54,500 nt of DNA from positions 1 to 54,500 of the forward strand of contig DASVRA010000001.1 of NCBI GenBank assembly GCA_036388855.1, written 5' to 3'. Below are positions 6,919 through 15,201 of the stretch, one piece after another; position 1 is the stretch's first letter, and the number at the start of each line of letters is the position of its first letter. Origin of the DNA: DASVRA01 sp036388855. GTDB taxonomy: Bacteria > Pseudomonadota > Alphaproteobacteria > Caulobacterales > Caulobacteraceae. The notes beneath the pieces are model-generated. The model was not told the origin of the DNA. It ran no database searches and worked only from the letters and a program-made list of their open reading frames with translations. Position numbers and translations under genes: made by a program.

Positions 6919-9564
6919 TTACTTTACCGCGGCGACGGCCTTCTTCTTAGCTGGACTGCGCTTTGCAACTTTCTTGCCAGCGGCTTTGCTGACGTCTGCT
7001 TTGGCGGTGCGCGGTTTTGACACAGGTTTGCGCGCGCCCGCTTTGCGCGCCGGCTTGCCGCCGCTCTTGGCCGCTCGCTCGGCCAAGAGCGCCACGGCCT
7101 GCTCCATCCCCAGCGCCTCCGGGTCCGCGCTCTTGGGGATGTTGGCGTTGACCTTGCCGGCGTTGACGTAGGGGCCGTAGCGGCCCGACAGCACCCGCAC
7201 CGGCTCGCCCGTTTCGGGGTGCGCGCCCAGCTCCTTCAGCGCCTTGGGGGCCGAGCGCCCGCCGCGCCCGACGCCGGCCTTCTTGTCGGCGATCAGGGTG
7301 ACGGCGCGGTTCAGGCCGACCTCGAACACCTCGTCGATGGAGTCGACGTTGGCGTAGGTGCGGCCGTGCTGGACGTAGGGACCGTAGCGGCCGAGGCCGG
7401 CCAGGATCGGCTGGCCGTCCTCGGGGTGAGCGCCGACCTCGCGCGGCAGGCGCAGCAGGCGCAGGGCCTTGTCCAGATCCATCGCGGCAGGCGGCCAGTC
7501 CTTGGGCAGGCTGGAACGCTTGAGGCTGTCGCCCTCGCCCATCTGCACATAGGGGCCGAAGCGGCCGGTCTTCAGCCACACCGCCGCGCCGCTGACCGGA
7601 TCGAGGCCGAGCTCGCGGTCGGCGTCGTCGGCAGAGGGGCTGGCCCCGCTCTCGCCGAGCTGACGCGTGAAGCGGCATTCCGGATAGTTGGCGCAGCCGA
7701 TGAACGCCCCGTACTTGCCGATCTTCAGGCTCAGCTGACCGGCGTTGCAGAGCGGGCACAGCCGGGGATCGGCGCCGTCCTCCCGCGCCGGGAAGATGTG
7801 CGGCCCAAGCGCATCGTTGAGCGCATCGAGCACCTGGGTGGTGCGCACGTCGCCGATCTCGCCGACCGCGGCGCTGAAGTGGGTCCAGAACTCGCGCAGC
7901 AGCGCCTTCCAGTCGAGCTCTCCCGCCGAGACGAGGTCGAGCTTCTCCTCCAGCGAGGCGGTGAAGTCGTATTCGACGTAGCGGGCGAAGAACTGCTCCA
8001 GGAAGGCGGTGACCAGCCGGCCCTTGTCCTCGGGCACGAACTTGCCCTTGTCCATGCGGACGTAGTCGCGCTCGCGCAGCACGGTGAGGATCGAGGCGTA
8101 GGTGGAGGGCCGTCCGATGCCGAGCTCCTCCAGCTTCTTCACCAGCGAGGCCTCGGTGTAGCGCGGCGGCGGCTCGGTGAAGTGCTGGTCGGCGCGCGCG
8201 GACAGCACCCGCGCGTCGGCGCCTTCGCGCACGGCGGGCAGGCGGCCGGCGAAGTCGGCGTCCTCGTCGCCCTCCTTCTTCTCAGGCTCGTCGCGGCCCT
8301 CCTCATAGGCGGCGAAGTAGCCGTCGAACTGCACCACCTGGCCGGTGGCGCGCAGGCCGGTGCGGCCGTCGGCGGAGTCCAGGTCCACCGTGGTGCGCTC
8401 GATCCGCGCCGCCTCCATCTGGCTGGCGATCATCCGCTTCCACACCAGCTCATAAAGCCGCCCCTCGTCGCCCGAGAGCCGCAGCGAGCCCGGGTTGCGC
8501 GACAGGCTGGTGGGGCGGATCGCCTCGTGCGCCTCCTGGGCGTTCTTGGCCTTGGTCTTGTAGATGCGCGCCTGCTCGGGGACGTATTCGGGGCCGTAGC
8601 GTCCGGCGATCACCTTGCGCGCCTCGGCTAGCGCCTCGGGCGCCACCTGCACCCCGTCGGTGCGCATGTAGGTGATCAGGCCGCCGGTCTCGTCCACGCC
8701 CTCATAGAGCCGCTGGGCCGCCTGCATGGTGCGCTGGGCGGTGAAGCCGAGCTTGCGCGCCGCCTCCTGCTGCAGGGTGGCGGTGGTGAACGGGGGAGGG
8801 GGGTTGCGCCGGGTCGGCTTCTTCTCGACCGTAGTCACGCGGAACGCCGCCGCCCGCACCGCCTCCCGCGCGCCGTGCGCCGAGCCCTCGTCGGCCAAGT
8901 CGAACTTCCCGAGCCGCTTGCCCTCGTGCTTGAACAGCCGCGCCGCGAACGGCTCGGAACCGGCGTTCACCTCGGCCTCGACGGTCCAGTATTCCCGCGC
9001 CCGGAACCGCTCGATCTCCATCTCGCGGTCGACGACCAGGCGCAGCGCCACCGACTGCACCCGCCCGGCCGATCGGGCGCCCGGCAGCTTGCGCCACAGC
9101 ACCGGCGACAGGGTGAAGCCCACCAGGTAGTCGAGCGCGCGCCGCGCCAGGTAGGCGTCGACCAGCTCCATGTCGATCTGGCGCGGGTGGGCCATGGCTT
9201 CGGTGACGGCGGACTTGGTGATGGCGTTGAACACCACCCGCTGCACCTGCGCCCCCTTCACCGCCCGCTTCTTGTTCAGCACCTCCAGCACGTGCCAGCT
9301 GATCGCCTCGCCCTCGCGGTCCGGGTCGGTGGCCAGGATGATCCGGTTCGCGCCCTTGGCCGCCTCGGCGATCTCGGAGAGCCGCTTGGCCGCCCTGGGG
9401 TCGACGTCCCAGCTCATGGCGAAGTCCTCGTCCGGCCGCACCGAGCCGTCCTTGGGCGGCAGGTCGCGCACGTGGCCGTAGCTCGCCAGCACCTTGAAGC
9501 CCGGGCCAAGATACTTGTTGATGGTCTTGGCCTTGGCCGGGCTTTCGACGACGACGACGTCCAT
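6919..9564 (-). CDS. topA: DNA topoisomerase I
   Basis: The 881-residue type IA topoisomerase relaxes negatively supercoiled DNA. It begins MDVVVVESPAKAKTINKYLG, the N-terminus of the Toprim domain, with the metal motif DPDREGEA at 79-86. The catalytic tyrosine is Y299 in LITYMRTDG. After the core, one four-cysteine zinc ribbon (CPLC...CANYPEC) is followed by several Trp/Gly-type C-terminal repeats of the alphaproteobacterial form (GRFGPYVQ, GRYGPYVQ, GRYGPYVN). The tail from about residue 830 is Lys/Ala-rich, as is common for DNA contact. It heads the topA - secreted protein - rnr - Nudix run and is divergent from the RTX genes. Confidence 0.97.
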   Translation of the reverse strand: MDVVVVESPAKAKTINKYLGPGFKVLASYGHVRDLPPKDGSVRPDEDFAMSWDVDPRAAKRLSEIAEAAKGANRIILATDPDREGEAISWHVLEVLNKKRAVKGAQVQRVVFNAITKSAVTEAMAHPRQIDMELVDAYLARRALDYLVGFTLSPVLWRKLPGARSAGRVQSVALRLVVDREMEIERFRAREYWTVEAEVNAGSEPFAARLFKHEGKRLGKFDLADEGSAHGAREAVRAAAFRVTTVEKKPTRRNPPPPFTTATLQQEAARKLGFTAQRTMQAAQRLYEGVDETGGLITYMRTDGVQVAPEALAEARKVIAGRYGPEYVPEQARIYKTKAKNAQEAHEAIRPTSLSRNPGSLRLSGDEGRLYELVWKRMIASQMEAARIERTTVDLDSADGRTGLRATGQVVQFDGYFAAYEEGRDEPEKKEGDEDADFAGRLPAVREGADARVLSARADQHFTEPPPRYTEASLVKKLEELGIGRPSTYASILTVLRERDYVRMDKGKFVPEDKGRLVTAFLEQFFARYVEYDFTASLEEKLDLVSAGELDWKALLREFWTHFSAAVGEIGDVRTTQVLDALNDALGPHIFPAREDGADPRLCPLCNAGQLSLKIGKYGAFIGCANYPECRFTRQLGESGASPSADDADRELGLDPVSGAAVWLKTGRFGPYVQMGEGDSLKRSSLPKDWPPAAMDLDKALRLLRLPREVGAHPEDGQPILAGLGRYGPYVQHGRTYANVDSIDEVFEVGLNRAVTLIADKKAGVGRGGRSAPKALKELGAHPETGEPVRVLSGRYGPYVNAGKVNANIPKSADPEALGMEQAVALLAERAAKSGGKPARKAGARKPVSKPRTAKADVSKAAGKKVAKRSPAKKKAVAAVK

Positions 9565-9698
9565 GCGTGAACAGCGGTCCTGGAGGGGAAGGGGCGCGAA
9601 AGTGGGGGCGGCTCCCCGATGCTGTCAACGGGCGGCGCCGGAGTGCGGCGGCGGCGCGACACCGGCAGCGTGGAATCGTCGCGCCCGTCCGGCTTCGC

Positions 9699-9726
9699 TT
9701 GACCCGGGCCTCGCCCTGCTTAACTT
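9699..9726 (+). promoter_or_regulatory. Candidate sigma-70 promoter for the RTX gene pair
   Basis: TTGACC at 9699-9704 is followed after 16 bases by TAACTT at 9721-9726, set in GCTTAACTT, which resembles the Caulobacter housekeeping form TTGACGS-N10-14-GCTANAWC. The start codon at 9750 has AGGGGA (9739-9744) as ribosome-binding site, giving a leader of roughly 15-20 bases. The site lies between the divergent topA and RTX genes. Confidence 0.45.
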
Positions 9727-9749
9727 GCGCGCGATCCTAGGGGACGACC

Positions 9750-10724
9750 ATGGCGGATTTCGAAGGCACCAGCGGCAACGACACCTTCAACGGCACCGAA
9801 ACCGATGAAGAGATCACCGGCCTTGACGGAAACGACGACCTCGGCGGCGGGGCCGGCGACGACATCATCGACGGCGGCAAGGGCAACGACACCCTGAGGG
9901 GCGGGGTCGGCGACGACACCCTGCGCGGGCGCGAAGGCGACGACCGCTTCATCGACACCGGCGGCGGCAACGACGTGATGGGCGGCGGCGACGGCGCCAA
10001 CGTCTACGAGATCATCCGCGACGGCGCCAGCAACTCCGATTCGGTCGAGGTCAACGGCGGGTCCGGGACCGACACCCTGACCTTCACCGGCAACGCCGCC
10101 AACGACGCCTCCATCGACGTGGACCTGGGCAAGGGCGACAACAGCGCCGACATCACCGACGCCGCCCACGCCGTGGTGGAAGGCGGCCGCGGCGTCGATA
10201 CTCTGGACGTCTCGGTGACCCAGGGCGGCTCGATCCGCGGCGGGGGCGGCAACGACGTGATCAACGCCGCCATCGGCGCGGACGGCTACCTGGCGCTCAG
10301 CTTGGGCGCCGGCGACGACCGGCTGACCCTGAACACCGACCGCGGCGGCGAATACCGGCTGTCGCTGAACGAGGGCAAGGCGGGCGCCGGCAAGGACGTG
10401 GTCACTCTCGATGCGCCCGAGGGGGACGCGGACACGGTGCGCATCGTCGCCAAGCACTTCAGCGCCGGCGACTCCGGAGACAAATTCGATTTCACGGGCT
10501 ACCTGAAGTCGGTGCTGGAGCACTTCAGGGGTTCGGACAATCCCTTTGACAGCGGCCATCTGCGGCTGGTGCAGACCGGCGACGACGCGCGCCTGCAGAT
10601 CGATATCGACGGCGCCGCACGCGACGCCCATGGCTGGACCGACTTTATCGTGTTCAAGGATATGGACGTCGACGACCTAACCGCCTTCAACCTCGGCGGT
10701 TATGACCCCGACGCCGGCGCCTGA
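9750..10724 (+). CDS. RTX repeat calcium-binding protein 1
   Basis: The 324-residue acidic protein begins with glycine-rich nonapeptide repeats of the GGxGxDxLx type (residues about 25-85, for example GGAGDDIIDGGKGNDTL), which bind Ca2+ as a parallel beta-roll after export. A second glycine-rich patch lies near 160-175, and the rest is predicted beta-rich. No signal peptide is visible. RTX proteins are usually exported unprocessed by a type I secretion system with a C-terminal signal, but no such exporter is in the window. No catalytic domain was recognised, so adhesin, surface-layer or matrix roles are guesses. The next RTX gene starts 24 bases downstream. Confidence 0.8.
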   Translation: MADFEGTSGNDTFNGTETDEEITGLDGNDDLGGGAGDDIIDGGKGNDTLRGGVGDDTLRGREGDDRFIDTGGGNDVMGGGDGANVYEIIRDGASNSDSVEVNGGSGTDTLTFTGNAANDASIDVDLGKGDNSADITDAAHAVVEGGRGVDTLDVSVTQGGSIRGGGGNDVINAAIGADGYLALSLGAGDDRLTLNTDRGGEYRLSLNEGKAGAGKDVVTLDAPEGDADTVRIVAKHFSAGDSGDKFDFTGYLKSVLEHFRGSDNPFDSGHLRLVQTGDDARLQIDIDGAARDAHGWTDFIVFKDMDVDDLTAFNLGGYDPDAGA

Positions 10725-10748
10725 GCCGCGGCGAGCCCTGGAGTTCCG

Positions 10749-11930
10749 ATGAGCCGATCGATCAGCCACCGCCGCGGCCTGCAGCGCTCCGAACCCCGCG
10801 CCGCCGCCCGCTCCCAGCCCGCCGCCGAAGCCGAGGCGATCGCGGCCGGCCACCTGAGCCTGGCCGCCGTGGCGGTGGAGGAGGAGCCGGCGGATGACGG
10901 CGACGCCGCGGGCGACGGCGAGGACGGCGTCTCTGACGGCCCCGCAGTCGATCCGGAAACGGCGGAGCAGTTCACCCTGGCGGCGCAGAGCTGGGGCGCG
11001 GTCTACGCCGGGCTGATCGCCGCGGAGGACCAGGAGGTGGCCTATCTGATGACCGGCGACCGCGTTGGCGGAGGCCTGACGGTGCTCGAGAGCCGGGGCC
11101 TGACCTACCTGGTCAAGTCCTCGATGCCGACCGACAATTTCCTGTCGGCCCTGCTTAACACCTCCGGCGACTACGCCGGCACAGTGTCGGGCCTGACCAC
11201 CTCCTTCTCCACCCGCGCCAAGATCAACGTGGCCGAGGCCAGCTACACGGCGGGCAAGGACTCGGTGGAGATCTTCGGCGGCACGGGGGCCCAGTCGATC
11301 GTCGTCTCCGGCTACAACGACATCGTCCACGCCGCCGCCGGCAACGACACGGTCAACGGTGGCGCGGGCTCGGACATCGTCTGGGGCGGGCTCGGCAACG
11401 ATCAGGTCGCCGGCAGCGACGGCGCCGACCAGCTATGGGGCGGGGCCGGGACCGACCTGCTCGCCGGCGGCGCCGAGGGCGACTTCATCGTTGGCGGCTC
11501 GGGCGCCGACACGGTGCTGGGCAACGAGGGCGACGATGCCCTGATCGGCGGCTCCGGCGCCGACAGCGTGAACGGCGGTAACGGTAACGACCGGCTGCTG
11601 GGCGCCGCCGGCGGCGACACCCTTGTAGGCGGAGCGGGCGCGGACGTGTTCGTGTTCACCCAGCTCGACATCAGCGCCACCGCCGCCGACCACACCGACA
11701 CGGTCAACGACTTCGAGATCGGCGTGGACAAGATCGACCTGACCGGCTTCGTCGACGATCTCGGCATCGTCGAGGCCTTCTCGAAAGAGAAGAACCAGGT
11801 GACCCTGACCGACACCGACGAGGGAACCAAGGTGGCCATCGACGTGGACGGCGACGGGACCGCCGACCTGGAGATCACCGTGCTGACCGCCGACAAGGGG
11901 CCGCTGACGGCGGACGACTTCATCTTCTGA
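10749..11930 (+). CDS. RTX repeat calcium-binding protein 2
   Basis: The 393-residue protein has an Arg/Ala-rich N-terminus, an unassigned region (about 75-190), then about ten RTX nonapeptides from 196 to 298 (for example AGNDTVNGGAG, GGLGNDQV and GGSGADTVLG). It ends with a serralysin-type C-terminus (VFVFTQLDIS, then DTVNDFEIGVDKIDLTGF), the region that commonly carries the type I secretion signal. No zinc-protease HEXXH motif is present, so it is not a protease. GGAG upstream of the ATG at 10749 is the ribosome-binding site. It is probably co-transcribed with the preceding RTX gene. Its function beyond Ca2+ binding is unknown. Confidence 0.82.
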   Translation: MSRSISHRRGLQRSEPRAAARSQPAAEAEAIAAGHLSLAAVAVEEEPADDGDAAGDGEDGVSDGPAVDPETAEQFTLAAQSWGAVYAGLIAAEDQEVAYLMTGDRVGGGLTVLESRGLTYLVKSSMPTDNFLSALLNTSGDYAGTVSGLTTSFSTRAKINVAEASYTAGKDSVEIFGGTGAQSIVVSGYNDIVHAAAGNDTVNGGAGSDIVWGGLGNDQVAGSDGADQLWGGAGTDLLAGGAEGDFIVGGSGADTVLGNEGDDALIGGSGADSVNGGNGNDRLLGAAGGDTLVGGAGADVFVFTQLDISATAADHTDTVNDFEIGVDKIDLTGFVDDLGIVEAFSKEKNQVTLTDTDEGTKVAIDVDGDGTADLEITVLTADKGPLTADDFIF

Positions 11931-12003
11931 GCTTGGATCGCCCGCCGTTGCGGCCGGGCCGGGCGCGGGTTATGTGCTGGCGCCCGCCCGCGCCGGCGGA
12001 TCA

Positions 12004-12096
12004 GGTGACGTGGCCGAGTGGCTGAAGGCGGCGGTTTGCTAAACCGTTATACGGTGTAAAGCCGTATCGAGGGTTCGAATCCCTCCGTCACCGCCA
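12004..12096 (+). tRNA. tRNA-Ser (anticodon GCT)
   Basis: The acceptor GGTGACG (12004-12010) pairs with CGTCACC (12086-12092), followed by G and an encoded CCA. The anticodon loop TTGCTAA puts GCT at 12038-12040, reading AGC and AGU. A long variable arm (TACGG with CCGTA) and a T-arm GAGGG-TTCGAAT-CCCTC complete a class II serine tRNA. Confidence 0.97.
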
Positions 12097-12397
12097 ACCG
12101 CGGCGACCTTCCATGGAACCAAGCGCCATCCGGGCAGCGGACCAAGCCGATTTCCGGCCACCGGCCGAGCAGGCGCGAACCGCCGCGGCGGGTCTAGGCA
12201 CAAGTCCGAGGCTTTTGCGGAGCGAACATGGCCGCGGAGCACTCGGCCGCCTCATGCTGCCGAGCAACGCGGGCGAGGATAGGAGAAAGCCCTATGCAAC
12301 GATGAAACTTATAGCAAAGATGTGAGGCGAGGCGGAAAGGGCGGCGCTCAGTGACGGCTTTGGATCATTGCTGTAAGTGAGTGGCGGGGGAGTTTCA
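12097..12397 (+). other. Non-coding gap between tRNA-Ser and the sugar ABC operon
   Basis: No convincing gene was found in this 301-base stretch. A 70-codon open frame at 12113-12325 has no ribosome-binding site and no recognisable sequence. The stretch should contain the ABC operon promoter, and the AT-richer part near 12290-12325 is the likeliest place, but no good -35/-10 pair or clear repressor palindrome was seen. GGGGGAG at 12386-12392 is the ribosome-binding site for the TTG start at 12398. Confidence 0.5.
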
Positions 12398-13489
12398 TTG
12401 GCCAGCTTGCAACTGAGCAACGTCCGCAAGGCCTACGGCGGCACGGCCGTGCTCGACGACGTGTCGCTCAGCATGGAGGCCCGGGAGTTCGTGGCCTTCC
12501 TGGGGCCTTCGGGATCGGGCAAGTCCACGCTCCTGCGCATCATCGCCGGACTTGAGACCCTCGATGGCGGCGAGGTGCGGCTCGGAGACCGTCGGATCGA
12601 CCAACTGCCGCCGGGGGACCGCGGCGTGGCCATGGTGTTCCAGCACTACGCGCTCTACCCGCATATGACGGTGCGCGAGAACATGGCGTTCGGGCTGCGC
12701 AACGCGCGCGTGCCGAAGGCGGAGATCGATTCGCGGGTGGCCGAGGCCGCCCGGGTGCTCGAGATCGACCAGCACCTGGACAAGAAGCCCGCGCACCTCT
12801 CCGGCGGCCAGCGGCAGCGGGTCGCCATCGGGCGCGCGATCGTCAAGCAACCGAAGCTGTTCCTGCTGGATGAGCCCCTGTCCAACCTGGACGCGGCGCT
12901 GCGCATGCGCACGCGGGTGGAGCTGGCGCAGTTGCGGGGACGGGTGGAGGCGACCTTCATCATGGTCACCCACGACCAGGCCGAGGCGATGACGCTGGCC
13001 GACCGGGTCGTGGTGATGCACGACCGGCGCATCCAGCAGGTCGGCCCGCCGATGGAGATCTACAGCCGGCCCGCCAACCTGTTCGTGGCGCGGTTCGTCG
13101 GCTCGCCGGCCATGACCATCGCGCCGGCGGAACTGGTCGAGGGCGGGAACGGCTTCGCCGCCGTGCGTCTCGGCGACGGCGCGCGCATCGACACCGGGGT
13201 GGCAAGCGAGGGGCTGGCCGGACCGGTCCAGGTGGGGCTGCGTCCGGAGAGCGTGTCCGTGGCCGGAGCCGGCGCCGCGACAACGGACGCGAAGGTGGAG
13301 CTGGTGGAGCGGCTCGGCGACCGCACCCTGGTCTACGCCGTCCTCTCCGACGGCCAGCAGATCACAGCCGAGGATGCGGGCGCCAGCCGCGTGAAGGCCG
13401 GCGACCTGGTGGGACTGAAGATCGACGGCGCCGCCGCGCACCTGTTCGGCCCCGACGGCCGCGGCCGCCACGCCGCCGAAGCCGCATGA
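12398..13489 (+). CDS. Sugar ABC transporter ATPase (UgpC/MsmK/MalK type)
   Basis: This ATPase energises a carbohydrate importer of the CUT1 family. Walker A (GPSGSGKST) is at 36-44, the LSGGQRQR signature is near 135, Walker B LLDEPLSNLDA follows, and a C-terminal TOBE region (about 235-355) is present, as in ATPases shared among sugar importers. The frame opens at a GTG at 12377, but the TTG at 12398 is preceded by GGGGGAG five bases away and gives the family N-terminus MASLQLSNVRKAYGG, so I chose it (363 residues). The stop overlaps the ATG of the next permease, and the order ATPase, two permeases, binding protein forms a complete importer. Confidence 0.93.
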   Translation: MASLQLSNVRKAYGGTAVLDDVSLSMEAREFVAFLGPSGSGKSTLLRIIAGLETLDGGEVRLGDRRIDQLPPGDRGVAMVFQHYALYPHMTVRENMAFGLRNARVPKAEIDSRVAEAARVLEIDQHLDKKPAHLSGGQRQRVAIGRAIVKQPKLFLLDEPLSNLDAALRMRTRVELAQLRGRVEATFIMVTHDQAEAMTLADRVVVMHDRRIQQVGPPMEIYSRPANLFVARFVGSPAMTIAPAELVEGGNGFAAVRLGDGARIDTGVASEGLAGPVQVGLRPESVSVAGAGAATTDAKVELVERLGDRTLVYAVLSDGQQITAEDAGASRVKAGDLVGLKIDGAAAHLFGPDGRGRHAAEAA

Positions 13490-14361
13490 GCGCGGCCGGG
13501 CGCCGCGGCCTCATCACGGCGGCGGCCTTTGTCGGCCCGTTCCTGTTCTTCTATGTCTTCCTGCTGGTCTACCCGCTCATCGACGGCCTGGCGCTCAGCT
13601 TCAACCGCGCCGACCCCTTCGGCGCCCGCGCCTTCGCGGGTCTGGAGAACTACGCCCGCCTCGCCGCCGACCCGGTGTTCCTCCAGGCGCTCGCCAACAC
13701 ATTCAAATATACGGTGATCATCGTCCCGATCCTGACGGTGGCGACGCTGATGCTGGCGCTGGCGCTGAACAAGCCGGGCCGCGCGGCGGGTATCTACCGG
13801 GGCGTGTTCTTCTCCTCCTCGGTGCTGTCGGTGACCATCGTCACCTTGATCTGGCGCTTCGTGCTGGCGCCGGACGCGGGCTTCCTCGCCGAGATCGCGC
13901 AGGGTCTGGGGCGCGAACCGATCCCCTTCCTCAGCGATCCCAAGCTGGCCCTCTGGTCGGTGGCGATCGCCACCATCTGGTGGAGCATCGGCCTGCCGAT
14001 GATGCTGTTCCTGGCCGGGTTGCAGCAGATCCCGCAGGACATCTACGAGGCCGCGGCGCTGGACCGCGCGAGCCGCTGGACCACCTTCTGGCGCGTCACC
14101 GTGCCTTCGCTCCGCCGCACCCTGGTGCTGGTGGTGATGCTGCAGACCGCCGCGCAGCTGCAGCTGTTCGGCCAGGCCCAGCTGCTCACCGCCGGAGGCC
14201 CGGGCGGCGCCTCGCGCCCGTTGGTGCTGTTCATCTACGAGACCGCCTTCGGCCGCTGGGAACTCGGCTACGGCGCCGCGACCGCCCAGGTGCTGTTCGC
14301 CCTGATCCTCATCGTCACCCTGCTCCAGTACCGGGCGGGCACGGCGCGGCAGGAGCCGTAG
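13486..14361 (+). CDS. Sugar ABC transporter permease (MalF/UgpA type)
   Basis: The 291-residue inner-membrane protein has about six hydrophobic segments; the first follows a short charged N-terminus (AAFVGPFLFFYVFLLVYPLI). The cytoplasmic EAA loop that docks on the ATPase is EAAALDRASRWTTFWRVTVP near residue 185, where an Arg replaces the usual Gly after Asp. It forms the transport channel with the next gene product. Its ATG overlaps the upstream stop (ATGA), so translation is coupled. The substrate is not evident from sequence; the neighbouring binding protein and GH43 enzyme point to plant-derived or other oligosaccharides. Confidence 0.92.
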   Translation: MSAAGRRGLITAAAFVGPFLFFYVFLLVYPLIDGLALSFNRADPFGARAFAGLENYARLAADPVFLQALANTFKYTVIIVPILTVATLMLALALNKPGRAAGIYRGVFFSSSVLSVTIVTLIWRFVLAPDAGFLAEIAQGLGREPIPFLSDPKLALWSVAIATIWWSIGLPMMLFLAGLQQIPQDIYEAAALDRASRWTTFWRVTVPSLRRTLVLVVMLQTAAQLQLFGQAQLLTAGGPGGASRPLVLFIYETAFGRWELGYGAATAQVLFALILIVTLLQYRAGTARQEP

Positions 14362-14364
14362 GCG

Positions 14365-15201
14365 ATGACCCCCGTCTCCGAACGCTTCCGCCTGACGCCG
14401 CTGACCCTGGTGGGACTGACGCTCGCGGCGCTGGTGATGGTCGCCCCGCTGGCCTGGACCGTGGCGCTGTCGCTGAAGGCCAACGCCGAGCTGATGCGCG
14501 ACAGCGGCACGGCCTTCTCCGCGCCCTATACCCTGGAGAACTACCGAGCGATCGTGCAGGGCTCCCAGGTTTTTCGCTGGCTGCTCAACAGTGCGATCGT
14601 ATCGTTGGGAACCACCGCCGGCGTGCTCGTCCTCTGCTCGCTGGCCGGCTACGGCTTCGCCCGGCTGGAGTTCCCGGGAAGGCGCTGGCTGTTCGTGTTC
14701 GTGCTGCTGGGCCTGGCCATCCCCGAGCAGGCGGTGATCCTGCCGCGCCACCAGCTGTTCGCGCAGCTGCACCTGCACAACAGCTATCCGGGGCTGATCC
14801 TTCCCGGCCTGGCCGGGTCTTTCGGGGTCTTCTTCATGACTCAGTATTTCCGCGGCATTCCCAAGGAGCTGGACGAGGCGGCCATGCTCGACGGCGCCTC
14901 GCGCTTCACCCTGTTCTGGAGGGTGCTGCTGCCGCTCACCCTGCCGGCCCAGGCGACGCTCGGCGTCTTCACCTTCCTGGGCTCCTGGAACGAGTACTGG
15001 TGGCCGCTGATCTCCGCCACCCGGGGCGAGATGTTCACCCTGACCGTGGGCTTGGCGTCGTCACAGATGAACTACGCCCAGACCAGTGGCCTCGGATACC
15101 TGATGGCCCAGGCGGTGTTCGCGGCCATCCCCATCCTGATCGTCTACGCCCTGTTCCAGAAGCAGATCGTCGGGGCAATGGCGGGCACGGTCCGGCGATG
15201 A
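14365..15201 (+). CDS. Sugar ABC transporter permease (MalG/UgpE type)
   Basis: The 278-residue inner-membrane protein is the second channel subunit of the CUT1 importer. It has about six hydrophobic segments and a well-conserved EAA loop (DEAAMLDGASRFTLFWRVLLP, about 170-190). The WTVALSLKANAEL segment after the first helix is typical of MalG-like permeases. It starts three bases after the previous stop and its own stop overlaps the next ATG, consistent with one polycistronic message. CUT1 permeases normally import di- to oligosaccharides or glycerol phosphate derivatives; the specific cargo here is not known. Confidence 0.93.
   Translation: MTPVSERFRLTPLTLVGLTLAALVMVAPLAWTVALSLKANAELMRDSGTAFSAPYTLENYRAIVQGSQVFRWLLNSAIVSLGTTAGVLVLCSLAGYGFARLEFPGRRWLFVFVLLGLAIPEQAVILPRHQLFAQLHLHNSYPGLILPGLAGSFGVFFMTQYFRGIPKELDEAAMLDGASRFTLFWRVLLPLTLPAQATLGVFTFLGSWNEYWWPLISATRGEMFTLTVGLASSQMNYAQTSGLGYLMAQAVFAAIPILIVYALFQKQIVGAMAGTVRR

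Noticed and set aside
12039..12242. 67-codon minus-strand frame containing a GGDGGIRTLDTAL-like segment
   Set aside because: It is the antisense translation of tRNA-Ser, a well-known spurious annotation.
12113..12325. 70-codon plus-strand frame after tRNA-Ser
   Set aside because: No ribosome-binding site, no recognisable sequence, and it overlaps the presumed promoter region of the ABC operon.
13980..15197. Upstream extension of the binding-protein frame
   Set aside because: It overlaps both permease genes; the lipoprotein signal and ATGA overlap fix the start at 15198.
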